64,000 bases of DNA from RGIG7213 sp045544195 (GTDB lineage Bacteria; Bacillota; Clostridia; Oscillospirales; CAG-272): the NCBI GenBank assembly GCA_045544195.1, contig JAZPYO010000048.1, positions 11,806 to 75,805 of the forward strand, given 5' to 3'. The translations under genes were made by a program, and so were the position numbers. Below are positions 16,980 through 26,220 of this stretch, piece after piece. The notes under the pieces are model-generated. The model was not told where the DNA came from, did not search any database, and saw only the letters and a list, made by a program, of their open reading frames with translations. Every line of letters begins with the position of its first letter. Within the stretch, counting starts at the first letter, position 1.

Positions 16980-17822
16980 ATGAAGAATTTTTACAAAAGC
17001 AAATTTTTTATAATAACGGTCAGCATAGCTCTTGTGCTGACATTCGTGGTGAGCGCCCTTGCCGTCACAGGACACACATCATTTCTTACAAGCATAGTGA
17101 ACTATACGATAGCGCCGTTTCAAAGGGGGGCAGGAAGCATAGGTCTTGCCATAAACGGCTACAGATCGTACTTTTCCGCAGTAGATGAACTCAAGAAGGA
17201 AAACGAAGATCTGAAGCAAGAGCTTGAAGAGGTAAAAAGCAAGGTATACGGGGCGGACGCGCTTATCGAAGAAAATGAGTTTTACAAGAGCTTTCTTGGC
17301 ATAAAAGAGGATAACCCCGACTTCGTTTTGCTTGATGCAGGCGTTATCGGCAGAGAGGCAGGCAACTATACCACCGTTTTTTCTCTGGACAAGGGAACAA
17401 AGGGCGGTATTGAAAAAAATATGCCGATAGTTGCCCCGAACGGCGGACTTATGGGCTATATTGCAGATGCGGGTATAAATTGGTCGAAGGCGTACAGTAT
17501 AATAGACCCGTCATCATCTGTCGGCGTATATGTTGAACGCAGTGCTGAGGTAGGTGTGCTAAGAGGAGATTACGAGCTTCAGAACGACGGTATGTGCCGC
17601 ATTGACTACCTTGACGAAAACGCAGACATTCAGCCCGGCGACAGAATAGTTACCTCGGGGCTTGGCTCTATATATCCGTCGGGAATGCCCGTAGGATATA
17701 TCGAAAGCATTGAGTACGATGACAACCTGCGTGCAAAATACGCCATCGTGCGTCCTATTGCGGATCTGACAAGTCCTCAAAGGATCATGGTCATAACATC
17801 ATTTCAGGCAAACAGCGACTGA
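16980..17822 (+). CDS. mreC: Rod shape-determining protein MreC
   Basis: The protein of about 280 residues has a cytoplasmic N-terminus, one membrane helix (about 8-30), a coiled coil (about 65-95; LKKENEDLKQELEEVKSKVYG), and the paired beta-barrels of MreC (GVIGREAGNYTTVF, MPIVAPNGGLMGYI, GDRIVTSGLGSIYPSGMPVGYI). It scaffolds the elongasome outside the membrane. The ATG at 16980 is preferred over an upstream TTG at 16947, although its ribosome site is weak. It lies 47 nt after mreB. Confidence 0.93.
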   Translation: MKNFYKSKFFIITVSIALVLTFVVSALAVTGHTSFLTSIVNYTIAPFQRGAGSIGLAINGYRSYFSAVDELKKENEDLKQELEEVKSKVYGADALIEENEFYKSFLGIKEDNPDFVLLDAGVIGREAGNYTTVFSLDKGTKGGIEKNMPIVAPNGGLMGYIADAGINWSKAYSIIDPSSSVGVYVERSAEVGVLRGDYELQNDGMCRIDYLDENADIQPGDRIVTSGLGSIYPSGMPVGYIESIEYDDNLRAKYAIVRPIADLTSPQRIMVITSFQANSD

Positions 17823-17851
17823 GCTTGATGACACAAGAAAGGAGCAACGGT

Positions 17852-18385
17852 ATGACGCAGAAAAACAGAATAAGAGCCGTTTTGGGCATATGCGTTATTT
17901 CCGCAGTCGCTTTTATAACGGCACTTTCACAGCTATCCGTATTTCCGTATCTGAAGATCTCAGGCTGTATACCCGATGTATTATGCGCGTTTCTCATTTG
18001 TTCATCCGTTATGTATGAGGGGAAGGTATCGTGTATTCTGGCGCTTGTCGGCGGCTTTATCCTTCAGGCATCGGGATGCGGCGGAGTATCGTATTATCCG
18101 TTGCTTTACCTTGCGGCCGTATGCTTTGTCCCGATGCTTTACCGAAGGATATTCAAAAACGGCTTTGTTGCAGTAGGCGTTGGCGGTCTGTGCATATTTA
18201 CCGTTGAAGCGCTCATTATAACCGTAGCACAGTCGCTTAACGGCGCAAGACTCGGATATTCCCTCACCCACACATTTATCCCGTTCGTGCTTTACTCAAT
18301 GGTCTGTCTTGTGCTTTCATATTTATATTGCAGACTTCACAGGCTTATTTTCGGTGCAAGGAGGATAGCAGATATTGAAGATTAA
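17852..18385 (+). CDS. mreD: Rod shape-determining protein MreD
   Basis: The integral membrane protein of about 177 residues has five or so hydrophobic helices, begins MTQKNRIRAVLG and has the family segment ISGCIPDVLCAFLI. It is identified by its fold pattern and by its place between mreC and PBP2. The start at 17852 has AAGGAGC 7 nt upstream; an ATG at 17825 has none. The 3' end overlaps the PBP2 start by 11 nt. Confidence 0.88.
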   Translation: MTQKNRIRAVLGICVISAVAFITALSQLSVFPYLKISGCIPDVLCAFLICSSVMYEGKVSCILALVGGFILQASGCGGVSYYPLLYLAAVCFVPMLYRRIFKNGFVAVGVGGLCIFTVEALIITVAQSLNGARLGYSLTHTFIPFVLYSMVCLVLSYLYCRLHRLIFGARRIADIED

Positions 18386-20678
18386 GAAAAAGAAGATATA
18401 TACGGGCGGTCTGTTCATTTTAGGTCTGTTTTTCCTCGCCGTATGCCTTATTTATACAGTTCGGCTCGTGAATATGCAGATAACAGGCGTTGACAAGTAT
18501 TCGTCATCGAGTGCAAAAACGTTCACTCGGTACGAAACCGTGCAAGCTGTACGCGGAGAGATATACGACTGCAACGGCAAGCCGCTTGTAACAAATGAAT
18601 ATACAAATACGATACAGCTAAGCTACAATTCACTTAAATACGTTACATCGAACGGCAAAAATTCTATAATCGCATCGTTATATGACGTTTTGGAGGATTA
18701 CGGCGAGGAGTTCACAACGCGTTTTCCTATAAAGGGGACGTATCCGCACGTTCAATATGATGACGAAAAGCTCGAAAATACCGTAACCAAGAACCGTTTT
18801 TATGCTTTTCTGGAGAAAAATAAGCTGCCGCAGGATATACCGTGCGTAACGCTTTTCGAATGGCTTTTGGAGCATTACGGTATAAAGACCGACGGCATAT
18901 ATAAGTATGAGGGAAAGACTCAGTATTCAGTCATTGCGGTAAGGTACGAAATGGATACGATGAATTTCGCTCCCGATAACCCTTTCATTGTAAAGGAAAG
19001 ATCGGATATAAAGCTCGTCACCGCGGTATTGGAGCGCGCTCAGTCGGGTATTTACATAAAAAAGGAGTGGTCAAGGGTATATAATTATCCCGGTCACGCA
19101 TCGCACATTCTCGGCAGAGTCGGAAAAATACCTCAGGACGATATAGACGAGTACCTTGCAAACGGTTATCCGTATGATGCCGTAGTCGGTCTTGACGGAG
19201 CAGAAAAGGCATTTGAGCATTTACTGAAAGGCGCTGACGGCGTAGTGTGCATTACAGAAGACGAATACGGTAACATTCTGTCAACGGAAACGGACAAAGA
19301 GGCGGTCCCCGGCAGAAACGTGTATCTGACCGTTGACATCGACCTGCAAATGAAGGTCGAAGCGCTTCTTGAGGAAAACATCCGTCTTGTCGTCGAAAAT
19401 TCGACAAGCGAAAATGACGGCGGAAAGGCTGACAGCGGCGCTGTCAGCGTGGTAGACCCCGACACAGGCATGATAAAGGCATTGGCATCATATCCTTCGT
19501 TCGATCTTTCCACCTTCACGGAAAATTACGAAACGCTTTCAACAGATGCAAAGCGTCCCTTGTTCAACAGAGCGCTTTTAGGCAACTATGCCCCGGGCTC
19601 TACATTCAAGGTCGCAACCTCTGCCGCTGCGCTTACGCACGGCATAATAACCGAGCATTCTGACGTGTACTGCTCGGGTAAATACACATTTTATTCCGAC
19701 TATCAGCCAAGATGCTGGTACAGATACGGCCACGGCGAGCTTTCGGTGATCGACGCTCTCGGATACTCCTGCAACTGCTTTTTCTTCGACGTAGGCAGAC
19801 GGCTCGGAGTAGAGCTTTTGAACGATTACTGCTCTACGCTCGGCTTAGGTCAGTATACAGGGGTGGAGCTTGCCGAATCAAAGGGCGTTATTGCAGGCCC
19901 TATATACTATTCAGAGCAAAATCTCGGCGCATGGAATCCCGGCGACACGCTTCAGGCGTCAATAGGTCAAAGCGGAAACGCCGTAACTCCGTTGCAGCTT
20001 TCAATGTATATTTCAACAGTTCTCAACAGCGGAACAAGATACAAAGCAACCGTGCTTTATAAAACAGAAACGTTTTCAGGCGAGGACGTTGTGTACAACG
20101 AGCCTGTGGTGCTGAGCCAAGCGGAGCTTTCGGACGCTCACACCGCCATAATAAAGGCGGGCATGAAGCGTTCAAAGGAAACGACATCGGCAACGAAAAG
20201 ATACAAATTCGACATAGGCTCAAAGACGGGTACTGCACAGATAACGTCAACGGACAGTAACGGTGTTCTCACCGCATTTGCTCCGTATAACGATCCGCAA
20301 ATGGTCGTTTCATGCGTTATCGAAAACGGCGCGGGAGGAAGCAACGCCGCACACACCGTTTTAGGAACTATATCGGCTTATTTCAACCTTGATGCAAGCG
20401 GAGTGCCGCTTCCCGACGAAACTGAAGCTCCCGAAACACAAAAGCCCAAGGAGGAAACAAAACGTCCGAATACAACTCAGGCTCCTGTTGAAAATACAAC
20501 GTCAGATCAGGCATCCGACACATTGCAGGACACACCGCCGGAGGATACGCAAAACTCTCAGACAACTCAGCAAACGGATACCGCACAGCCCGAGGAAACG
20601 CAAGCGGACAATACTCCCGCAGCAGAGGATGCCACGCCGCCGCCGGAGGATCATTATTTGCCCGACGAGGATGGATAA
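18375..20678 (+). CDS. mrdA: Penicillin-binding protein 2 (elongasome transpeptidase)
   Basis: This is a class B PBP of 767 residues. It has one N-terminal membrane helix (about 10-32), a dimerisation domain, and a transpeptidase domain with S409-T-F-K412, S465-C-N467 and K617-T-G-T. It cross-links peptidoglycan during elongation and works with MreBCD. The start is a TTG with AAGGAGG 10 nt upstream, inside mreD. The last 80 or so residues are an extracellular low-complexity tail rich in Thr, Pro, Glu and Gln, which most PBP2 proteins lack. It ends the shape operon; a new promoter follows at once. Confidence 0.94.
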   Translation: MKIKKKKIYTGGLFILGLFFLAVCLIYTVRLVNMQITGVDKYSSSSAKTFTRYETVQAVRGEIYDCNGKPLVTNEYTNTIQLSYNSLKYVTSNGKNSIIASLYDVLEDYGEEFTTRFPIKGTYPHVQYDDEKLENTVTKNRFYAFLEKNKLPQDIPCVTLFEWLLEHYGIKTDGIYKYEGKTQYSVIAVRYEMDTMNFAPDNPFIVKERSDIKLVTAVLERAQSGIYIKKEWSRVYNYPGHASHILGRVGKIPQDDIDEYLANGYPYDAVVGLDGAEKAFEHLLKGADGVVCITEDEYGNILSTETDKEAVPGRNVYLTVDIDLQMKVEALLEENIRLVVENSTSENDGGKADSGAVSVVDPDTGMIKALASYPSFDLSTFTENYETLSTDAKRPLFNRALLGNYAPGSTFKVATSAAALTHGIITEHSDVYCSGKYTFYSDYQPRCWYRYGHGELSVIDALGYSCNCFFFDVGRRLGVELLNDYCSTLGLGQYTGVELAESKGVIAGPIYYSEQNLGAWNPGDTLQASIGQSGNAVTPLQLSMYISTVLNSGTRYKATVLYKTETFSGEDVVYNEPVVLSQAELSDAHTAIIKAGMKRSKETTSATKRYKFDIGSKTGTAQITSTDSNGVLTAFAPYNDPQMVVSCVIENGAGGSNAAHTVLGTISAYFNLDASGVPLPDETEAPETQKPKEETKRPNTTQAPVENTTSDQASDTLQDTPPEDTQNSQTTQQTDTAQPEETQADNTPAAEDATPPPEDHYLPDEDG

Positions 20679-20692
20679 ACTTTATTTATATA

Positions 20693-20721
20693 TTGACATT
20701 TAGCATTGCATCTTGTATAAT
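20693..20721 (+). promoter_or_regulatory. Consensus sigma A promoter of the catabolic cluster
   Basis: The site reads TTGACA, 17 nt, TATAAT. It lies 52 nt before the first gene of the cluster. No obvious operator palindrome or catabolite-response element is seen next to it, which suggests strong, mostly constitutive expression. Confidence 0.85.
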
Positions 20722-20772
20722 ATTTTCGATAGATATTTGATTGCGAATAATAACAGAAGGTAGGTTTATACT

Positions 20773-22308
20773 ATGTTCAGATCCCCTAATATTTCACTCA
20801 AAGATCTGCTTGGCGCAGATTATGCAAAGGCGGTATGTGATGCCGCTGTTTATAACGGATACGCTACGGCAGAGCAGGCAGAGGCTATCGTGTCGGAAAA
20901 GGTCGACTTTATGTCAGAGGAAAGACAGGCAGCCAACGAAAAAATGCTCTCAGACGTAGGCAAAAGCGTTGTTGATGCATTTGAAACAGACAACAACGGC
21001 GCTGCAACCGATGCCTTCGCAAAGGCGTTGCACAAGACGATGGCTCCGCTTTCCGCGAGAGGTCTTTGCCGTATAGGTGAGGACGGAAGAGTCTACTTCA
21101 TCGGAAAAAGCGAGCATTATCACGCATCGCTCGGTCACGGCTTCGGAGGCTATAAGCTGATCGACAACGCAAGAAAGCTCGGTATACCGAACGCAACGCA
21201 CAACAACACCCGCGGATACATAACACGTCTTGCTGAGCGTGAGCTTATCAGAGCCGCAAACGGCAACGTTTCCGACGAGGAGCTTGAAAAGATCCTTGCA
21301 AGCAGAGAGCCTAAGGTGCTCAACCGCTGCATCAACCTTGAAACAGGAAGTCTTGCCTGTGAGGCAGGTCTTAAAATGATGCTGGCGAGATTTTATAAGC
21401 TCGACGGAACGTTTGCAGAGCCTAAGTACTACGGAAAAACTCCCGTATTTTTCGTAATGGCTGATATGAACGGCACAAACGAGGGTAACTATCACGGAAC
21501 AACTGTTGTAGCGCAGACGCTCCGCGGTCTTTGGGGCGGATTTGCAAAGGCTGCTGAGGAAGCGGGGCTTTACAAGATCGTTCCCGTTATGATAAACGAT
21601 ATTGACGATTTCGAAGCAAAGCTCAAGAAGTACAACAGCGGTAATTACAAGACAGCGGGCTTCAGCCACGAGATCATTCTTATGAACTACGGAGCAATAA
21701 GACTGACAAAAGAGTACCTGCAGAGCGCATACAAGCTCTGCGCGCAGTACGATACGCCCACAATGTGCGATGAAATACAGTCATGCATGTGGTATGACGG
21801 TATGTTCCTGTTCAGAAAATGGGGACTTAACCCTGACTTTGCAGTTGTCGGCAAGGGCTTCCCAGGCGGTGAATATCCCGCAAGCAAGCTGATCACGACA
21901 GCGGAAATGGACGCGCTTAACCTGTTCGGCGCTCTTGTTACAAACGGACAGGAGGAGCTTGCATCGCTCGCTTACCTTATTACTATGGAATGGTCAAAGG
22001 CTAACAGCGAGCAGATAAAGAACGCAGGCGAATACTTCTATTCCGAGCTTGAAAAGCTCGCAAAGGAAAACAGCGGACTTATAGTCAGAGCTGACGGCTT
22101 CGGTCATCTGGCAGGCTTACGCTTTGCAAAGATCGACGAGGCGGCAAAATTCGCGCAGATACTCAATGATATGTGCATAGATATATCCGCGCAGCTCTAC
22201 AAGGCGAACTGTCCCCCTGTTGTTCTCGTAAAGCCTCCGCTGATCTCGTCCGAATACACGATGGATTTCCTTTGCGGCAAGATCAGAGAAGCTATAAAGC
22301 TGATGTGA
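20773..22308 (+). CDS. Class III aminotransferase-fold PLP enzyme in a sugar-type cluster
   Basis: The 511-residue protein has a helical N-terminal part of about 110 residues and then a class III aminotransferase fold. Visible features are NLETGSLACEAGLKMMLARF (in place of the usual GSEANE helix), YHGTT, MCDEIQSCMWYDGMF with the PLP aspartate, and VVGKGFPGGEYPASK with the Schiff-base lysine. Its amino donor and acceptor are unknown. It leads six co-directional genes with FGGY and ROK kinases, an amidohydrolase and a sugar isomerase-like protein, so the substrate may be a keto- or amino-sugar or polyol (inference). The ATG at 20773 follows AGAAGGT at a normal distance. Confidence 0.8.
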   Translation: MFRSPNISLKDLLGADYAKAVCDAAVYNGYATAEQAEAIVSEKVDFMSEERQAANEKMLSDVGKSVVDAFETDNNGAATDAFAKALHKTMAPLSARGLCRIGEDGRVYFIGKSEHYHASLGHGFGGYKLIDNARKLGIPNATHNNTRGYITRLAERELIRAANGNVSDEELEKILASREPKVLNRCINLETGSLACEAGLKMMLARFYKLDGTFAEPKYYGKTPVFFVMADMNGTNEGNYHGTTVVAQTLRGLWGGFAKAAEEAGLYKIVPVMINDIDDFEAKLKKYNSGNYKTAGFSHEIILMNYGAIRLTKEYLQSAYKLCAQYDTPTMCDEIQSCMWYDGMFLFRKWGLNPDFAVVGKGFPGGEYPASKLITTAEMDALNLFGALVTNGQEELASLAYLITMEWSKANSEQIKNAGEYFYSELEKLAKENSGLIVRADGFGHLAGLRFAKIDEAAKFAQILNDMCIDISAQLYKANCPPVVLVKPPLISSEYTMDFLCGKIREAIKLM

Positions 22309-22340
22309 TCTGAGCCAAGGCAAACGAGGTTTTATCAACG

Positions 22341-23792
22341 ATGTACGTATTAGGTATAGATGTCGGAACTACGGGCACAAAGACCGTAGTTATCGGCGAG
22401 GATAAAAGGATATGCGGCATTGCCTACCGCGAATATCCGATAGTATCAGCACCGGGCGGAATATCAGAGCAATGCGCTGAGGACTGGTGGGATGCCGTCG
22501 TATACACAGTAAGGGAAAGCACAAAAAATATCGACAGATCGCAGATCGCCGCGCTTTCTCTTTCAACTCAGGGCGCGACAACGGCGTTTGTTGACGAGGG
22601 CTTTAACTCCATCCGCCCTGCTATAACCTGGATGGATATTCGCGCAATGGACGAATGCCGACTGCTTGACAGTGTTCTCGGCAAGGAAGGCATTTACGAG
22701 CGTTGCGGCTGGACTACCGACCCGGGAAGCGATGCGGCAAAGCTGCTGTGGATAAAGAAAAACGAGCCTGAGGTATTTGAAAAAACGTTCAGCTTCGTTT
22801 CAACGGTCGAATTCATCAACGAAAAGCTCACAGGCGAAAATGTAGTTGACCCCACAAACGCATCTATCCGTCAATTCTTTAATATAAATACAGGTGTGTG
22901 GGATAAGGATGTGCTTGACATAATCGGCATCACCGAGGACAGATTGCCGCGTGTTATGCCGTCGGGAGCATTTATCGGAAATCTTACACCGTCCGCATCA
23001 GAGGCTCTCGGTCTGCCGACAACGGTAAAGGTATATAACGGAGCGCACGATCAGTACTGTGCATCCATCGGATGCGGAGCGTTGAACCCCGGAGATATGA
23101 TGCTTTCGACAGGTACTGCGTGGGTGCTTTTGGGAATAAGCGACAGTCTGACATACTCAAAAAGCCATATAACGCCCGGTATACACCCCAAAAACGGGCT
23201 TTTCGGCAACATTGCATCTCTTTCGGGCGTAGGAAACGCTATGAAATGGGTGCGTGATACGTTCAACAGCGATTACAAAAAGCTCGACGAGGAAGCTGAA
23301 AAGCGTATGGAAAGTGCGAAGGACATAATATTTCTGCCGTATTTTTCAGGCGCAGGCTTCCCGCTCAGAGATCTTACGATGTCAGGATGCATATACGGCT
23401 TGAGGCTTGGTAACGATAAATACGATATTGCCAGAGCTCTTATGGAGGGCGTAGCCTTTGAGGTCCGCGCAGGACTTGAAAAATATGCCGAGCAAGGCGT
23501 TGACATAAGCAGTCTGAAAATAATGGGCGGTGCTTCAAGAAGCGATCTTTGGTGCTCGATAGTCGGCTACGTCACAGGTTGTGACATAACAAGAATGGAT
23601 AACGCAGAGGCGTGTGCGGTCGGTGCTGCTGCAATAGCATCGGCGGGCTGCGGTATGACAAACGGATATATTTCCCTTTCGGAAGGCTCAAAAATGGATC
23701 TGCCTTGCAAGGAAATATACGATTTCTACAATGAAAAATATAAAAAATACATAAAAATACGTAATGCTTTAAAGGATGTGGCAGAAAAATGA
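22341..23792 (+). CDS. FGGY family carbohydrate kinase
   Basis: This 483-residue kinase has the phosphate loop GIDVGTTGTKTVV, the catalytic base in GAHDQY, MLSTGTAWVLLG, and the adenosine motif IMGGASRSDLW. Family members phosphorylate xylulose, ribulose, fuculose, glycerol and related polyols. The specificity cannot be read from the sequence; xylulokinase-like is the nearest general label. It lies 32 nt after the aminotransferase-fold gene and overlaps the next gene by 4 nt. Confidence 0.88.
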   Translation: MYVLGIDVGTTGTKTVVIGEDKRICGIAYREYPIVSAPGGISEQCAEDWWDAVVYTVRESTKNIDRSQIAALSLSTQGATTAFVDEGFNSIRPAITWMDIRAMDECRLLDSVLGKEGIYERCGWTTDPGSDAAKLLWIKKNEPEVFEKTFSFVSTVEFINEKLTGENVVDPTNASIRQFFNINTGVWDKDVLDIIGITEDRLPRVMPSGAFIGNLTPSASEALGLPTTVKVYNGAHDQYCASIGCGALNPGDMMLSTGTAWVLLGISDSLTYSKSHITPGIHPKNGLFGNIASLSGVGNAMKWVRDTFNSDYKKLDEEAEKRMESAKDIIFLPYFSGAGFPLRDLTMSGCIYGLRLGNDKYDIARALMEGVAFEVRAGLEKYAEQGVDISSLKIMGGASRSDLWCSIVGYVTGCDITRMDNAEACAVGAAAIASAGCGMTNGYISLSEGSKMDLPCKEIYDFYNEKYKKYIKIRNALKDVAEK

Positions 23793-24802
23793 TAGTTGAT
23801 TACTTTGAAAAAACAAAAATCGATGAGGAATTTTACAACGAATTCATCAAGGACAGGATCCCCGAAAAGATCATTGATATGCATATGCACATTTCAGATG
23901 TTGAAATGCGTAAGAACTGTGTTGCAGATATGTCCGACTGGTCCAATCAGTGCAACTCCATAATGCGTTTTCAGGACTACGAATATTACCGCGACATATT
24001 CTATCCCGATTCAAAGGTAGAGGCAAACGTTCTGCCCTGCGTTACAAGAGGTCTTGATGTTGTTGCAAACAACAATTATTTAGCCGAGCTTAAAAAATCG
24101 GGCAAGGCAAGATATGCTCATATGATGGTCGATCCCAACTGGGACCCCGAATTCACGGAAAAAATGCTCGTTGAGGGCGAATTCACAGGCTTTAAGCCGT
24201 ACCCCGACTTTGTTTCGGGCGTTCAGGGTGCTGAGATCGGTCTTCTGGACTTTATTAAGCCCGAGCAGCTCGCTATCGTAAATAAGTACAAAAGATCCAT
24301 CGTTCTTCACTTGCCCAGAGCAGGAAGATTCCCCGACGACAACAATATAAAGGAAATTCGTTACATAAAGGATAAATTCCCCGATATCAAGCTCATAATC
24401 GCCCACGTCGGCAGATGCTATTCTATTGACTGGATAGTAAGAGCCACCGAAAAGCTCGGTGATGACCGTTACTATTTCAATTACGACTTAGCGGCACTTA
24501 TCAATCCCGTTGTATTGGAATACGTATTCGAGCATTATCCGCTTGATAAGATCATGTACGGTACGGATCTGCCCATATTCCTCTGGCACGGCAAGCGTCA
24601 GTGGACAGATGTAAAGTACATCAATATGCCGAGAGAAAACTTCCCCTTCAACAAGCACATTGAGGGTGAGGAGGCTGAATCCAAGTACACATTCTTTATA
24701 TACGAGCAGCTCAAGAGCATTCTTGACGCGACGTACAATGTAGGCGGAAGAAAGTTTGCTGAAGACATATTCTACAACAACGCTGTAAAGCTGTTAGGCT
24801 GA
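23789..24802 (+). CDS. Metal-dependent hydrolase, amidohydrolase 2 family
   Basis: The 337-residue protein has the TIM-barrel metal sites of the amidohydrolase superfamily: DMHMH early, a lysine in GFKPYPD, IVLHLPR, IIAHVGR, and the catalytic aspartate in MYGTDLPIF. Relatives include lactonases such as L-fucono-1,5-lactonase and 2-pyrone-4,6-dicarboxylate hydrolase, as well as decarboxylases. The actual reaction is unknown. Its ATG overlaps the kinase stop in an ATGA arrangement, so the two are translationally coupled. A lactonase or ring-opening step in the cluster's pathway is a reasonable inference. Confidence 0.82.
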   Translation: MIVDYFEKTKIDEEFYNEFIKDRIPEKIIDMHMHISDVEMRKNCVADMSDWSNQCNSIMRFQDYEYYRDIFYPDSKVEANVLPCVTRGLDVVANNNYLAELKKSGKARYAHMMVDPNWDPEFTEKMLVEGEFTGFKPYPDFVSGVQGAEIGLLDFIKPEQLAIVNKYKRSIVLHLPRAGRFPDDNNIKEIRYIKDKFPDIKLIIAHVGRCYSIDWIVRATEKLGDDRYYFNYDLAALINPVVLEYVFEHYPLDKIMYGTDLPIFLWHGKRQWTDVKYINMPRENFPFNKHIEGEEAESKYTFFIYEQLKSILDATYNVGGRKFAEDIFYNNAVKLLG

Positions 24803-24824
24803 ACGAAAGGAGCTTGACTTTGAT

Positions 24825-26207
24825 ATGAACAAACCGAAAATTGGCGTTTTGCCGCTTTACGTTGCTCTTTACGACCAGACAAGTCCTGACAGAAGAGTGC
24901 TTGTCAACGGCTTTTATCAGCAGATATGTATGGATCTTCGCTTCAAGGGTCTGGATGTTGTAACAACGGACATATGCTGTGTGAGATCCGAATTTGAAAA
25001 GGCTATTGCCGATTTTGAAAAGGCTGATGTCGATGCACTCGTTACGCTTCATCTGGCATATTCTCCATCGCTTGAATCGGCAGATGCTCTCAAAAACACA
25101 AAATTGCCCATAATCGTCCTTGATACCACAGCACAATTCTTGTTCGACCACACCATTTCATCATCAAAGGTCGGTGCAAACCACGGTATTCACGGTGTTC
25201 AGGATATGTGCAACCTGCTCATTCGCAACGGAAAGGATTTTCAGATCTTTGCAGGTCATTTCGAAAATTCCTCTGTTCTTGACGACGTCGCTAACGCCGC
25301 AAGAGGCGCAAAAATGGCAAAGGTCATGAAAAATGCCAAGGTCGGACATCTCGGCGGCCCGTTTGAAGGAATGGGTGACTTTGCTATCCCCGCAGACGAA
25401 TTGAAAAGCACGATCGGTATGACGGTAAAGCCGTTTGTTGACGGCGAAATGCCCGCTGTTACAGAGGATGAAATAAAGGCGGAATATGAAAAGGACTGCG
25501 AAAGATTTGCAATGAACAGCGTTACCTATGAGCAGTACAAGGGCTCCTGCCGCACCGCTCTCGGTGTCAGAAAATGGCTTTTCGAAAACGGACTTAACGC
25601 TTTCACAATGAATTTTATGGGCGTAAACGGTGCAACACAGTTTGACTATATGCCTTTTATGGAAGCATGCAAGGCAATGGGCGAGGGTATCGGATATGCA
25701 GGTGAGGGTGATGTTATGACAGCGGCGCTCGTTTCCTCACTTTTGTCCGTATACGATGAAACATCGTTTGCTGAAATGTTCTGCCCCAACTGGCGTGATG
25801 ATACTATATATCTGTCACACATGGGCGAATATAACGTAAAATGCGCAGGCTCAAAGCCCGATTGCAGAGTTTGCAATTTCCCCTACGGCACGAATGCAGG
25901 TGATCCCATAAGCATGATGACAGTATTCAAGCCGGGAAATGCGGTTTACGTTTCGCTTTGCCCCATCGGTGACGGCAAATACAGATTTATCCTTACCGAC
26001 ACAGAGGTGCTTGAAGCTCCGTACGAAACGTCATTCAGAGATGACGTCAGCGGTTGGATGAAGGTCTGCAAGCCACTCGGTGAATTTCTTGCCGAATTCA
26101 GCCGTCTTGGCGGTATACATCACGGCGCTCTCGTTTACGGCGGTAACGTGGATGCTCTTGCTTCCTTCGGCAGAATTATGGGCTGGGAAGTTGCAATAAT
26201 AAAATAA
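24825..26207 (+). CDS. L-arabinose/L-fucose isomerase-like protein
   Basis: The 460-residue protein resembles the arabinose/fucose isomerase fold. Near residue 300 it has GIGYAGEGDVMTAAL, matching the AraA region with the metal-binding glutamate. It then has SHMGEYN and a late GGIHHGALVYGG that could supply metal-binding histidines. An isomerase acting on a ketose or aldose is likely, but divergence from true AraA and FucI is large. AAAGGAGC lies about 10 nt before the ATG. It is the fourth gene of the cluster, 22 nt after the amidohydrolase. Confidence 0.78.
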   Translation: MNKPKIGVLPLYVALYDQTSPDRRVLVNGFYQQICMDLRFKGLDVVTTDICCVRSEFEKAIADFEKADVDALVTLHLAYSPSLESADALKNTKLPIIVLDTTAQFLFDHTISSSKVGANHGIHGVQDMCNLLIRNGKDFQIFAGHFENSSVLDDVANAARGAKMAKVMKNAKVGHLGGPFEGMGDFAIPADELKSTIGMTVKPFVDGEMPAVTEDEIKAEYEKDCERFAMNSVTYEQYKGSCRTALGVRKWLFENGLNAFTMNFMGVNGATQFDYMPFMEACKAMGEGIGYAGEGDVMTAALVSSLLSVYDETSFAEMFCPNWRDDTIYLSHMGEYNVKCAGSKPDCRVCNFPYGTNAGDPISMMTVFKPGNAVYVSLCPIGDGKYRFILTDTEVLEAPYETSFRDDVSGWMKVCKPLGEFLAEFSRLGGIHHGALVYGGNVDALASFGRIMGWEVAIIK

Positions 26208-26220
26208 TAAGAGGAAAAAT

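Noticed and set aside
20389..20703. Basic Arg/Lys-rich open frame overlapping the PBP2 tail
   Set aside because: It is a shadow of the low-complexity coding sequence in another frame and has no ribosome site.
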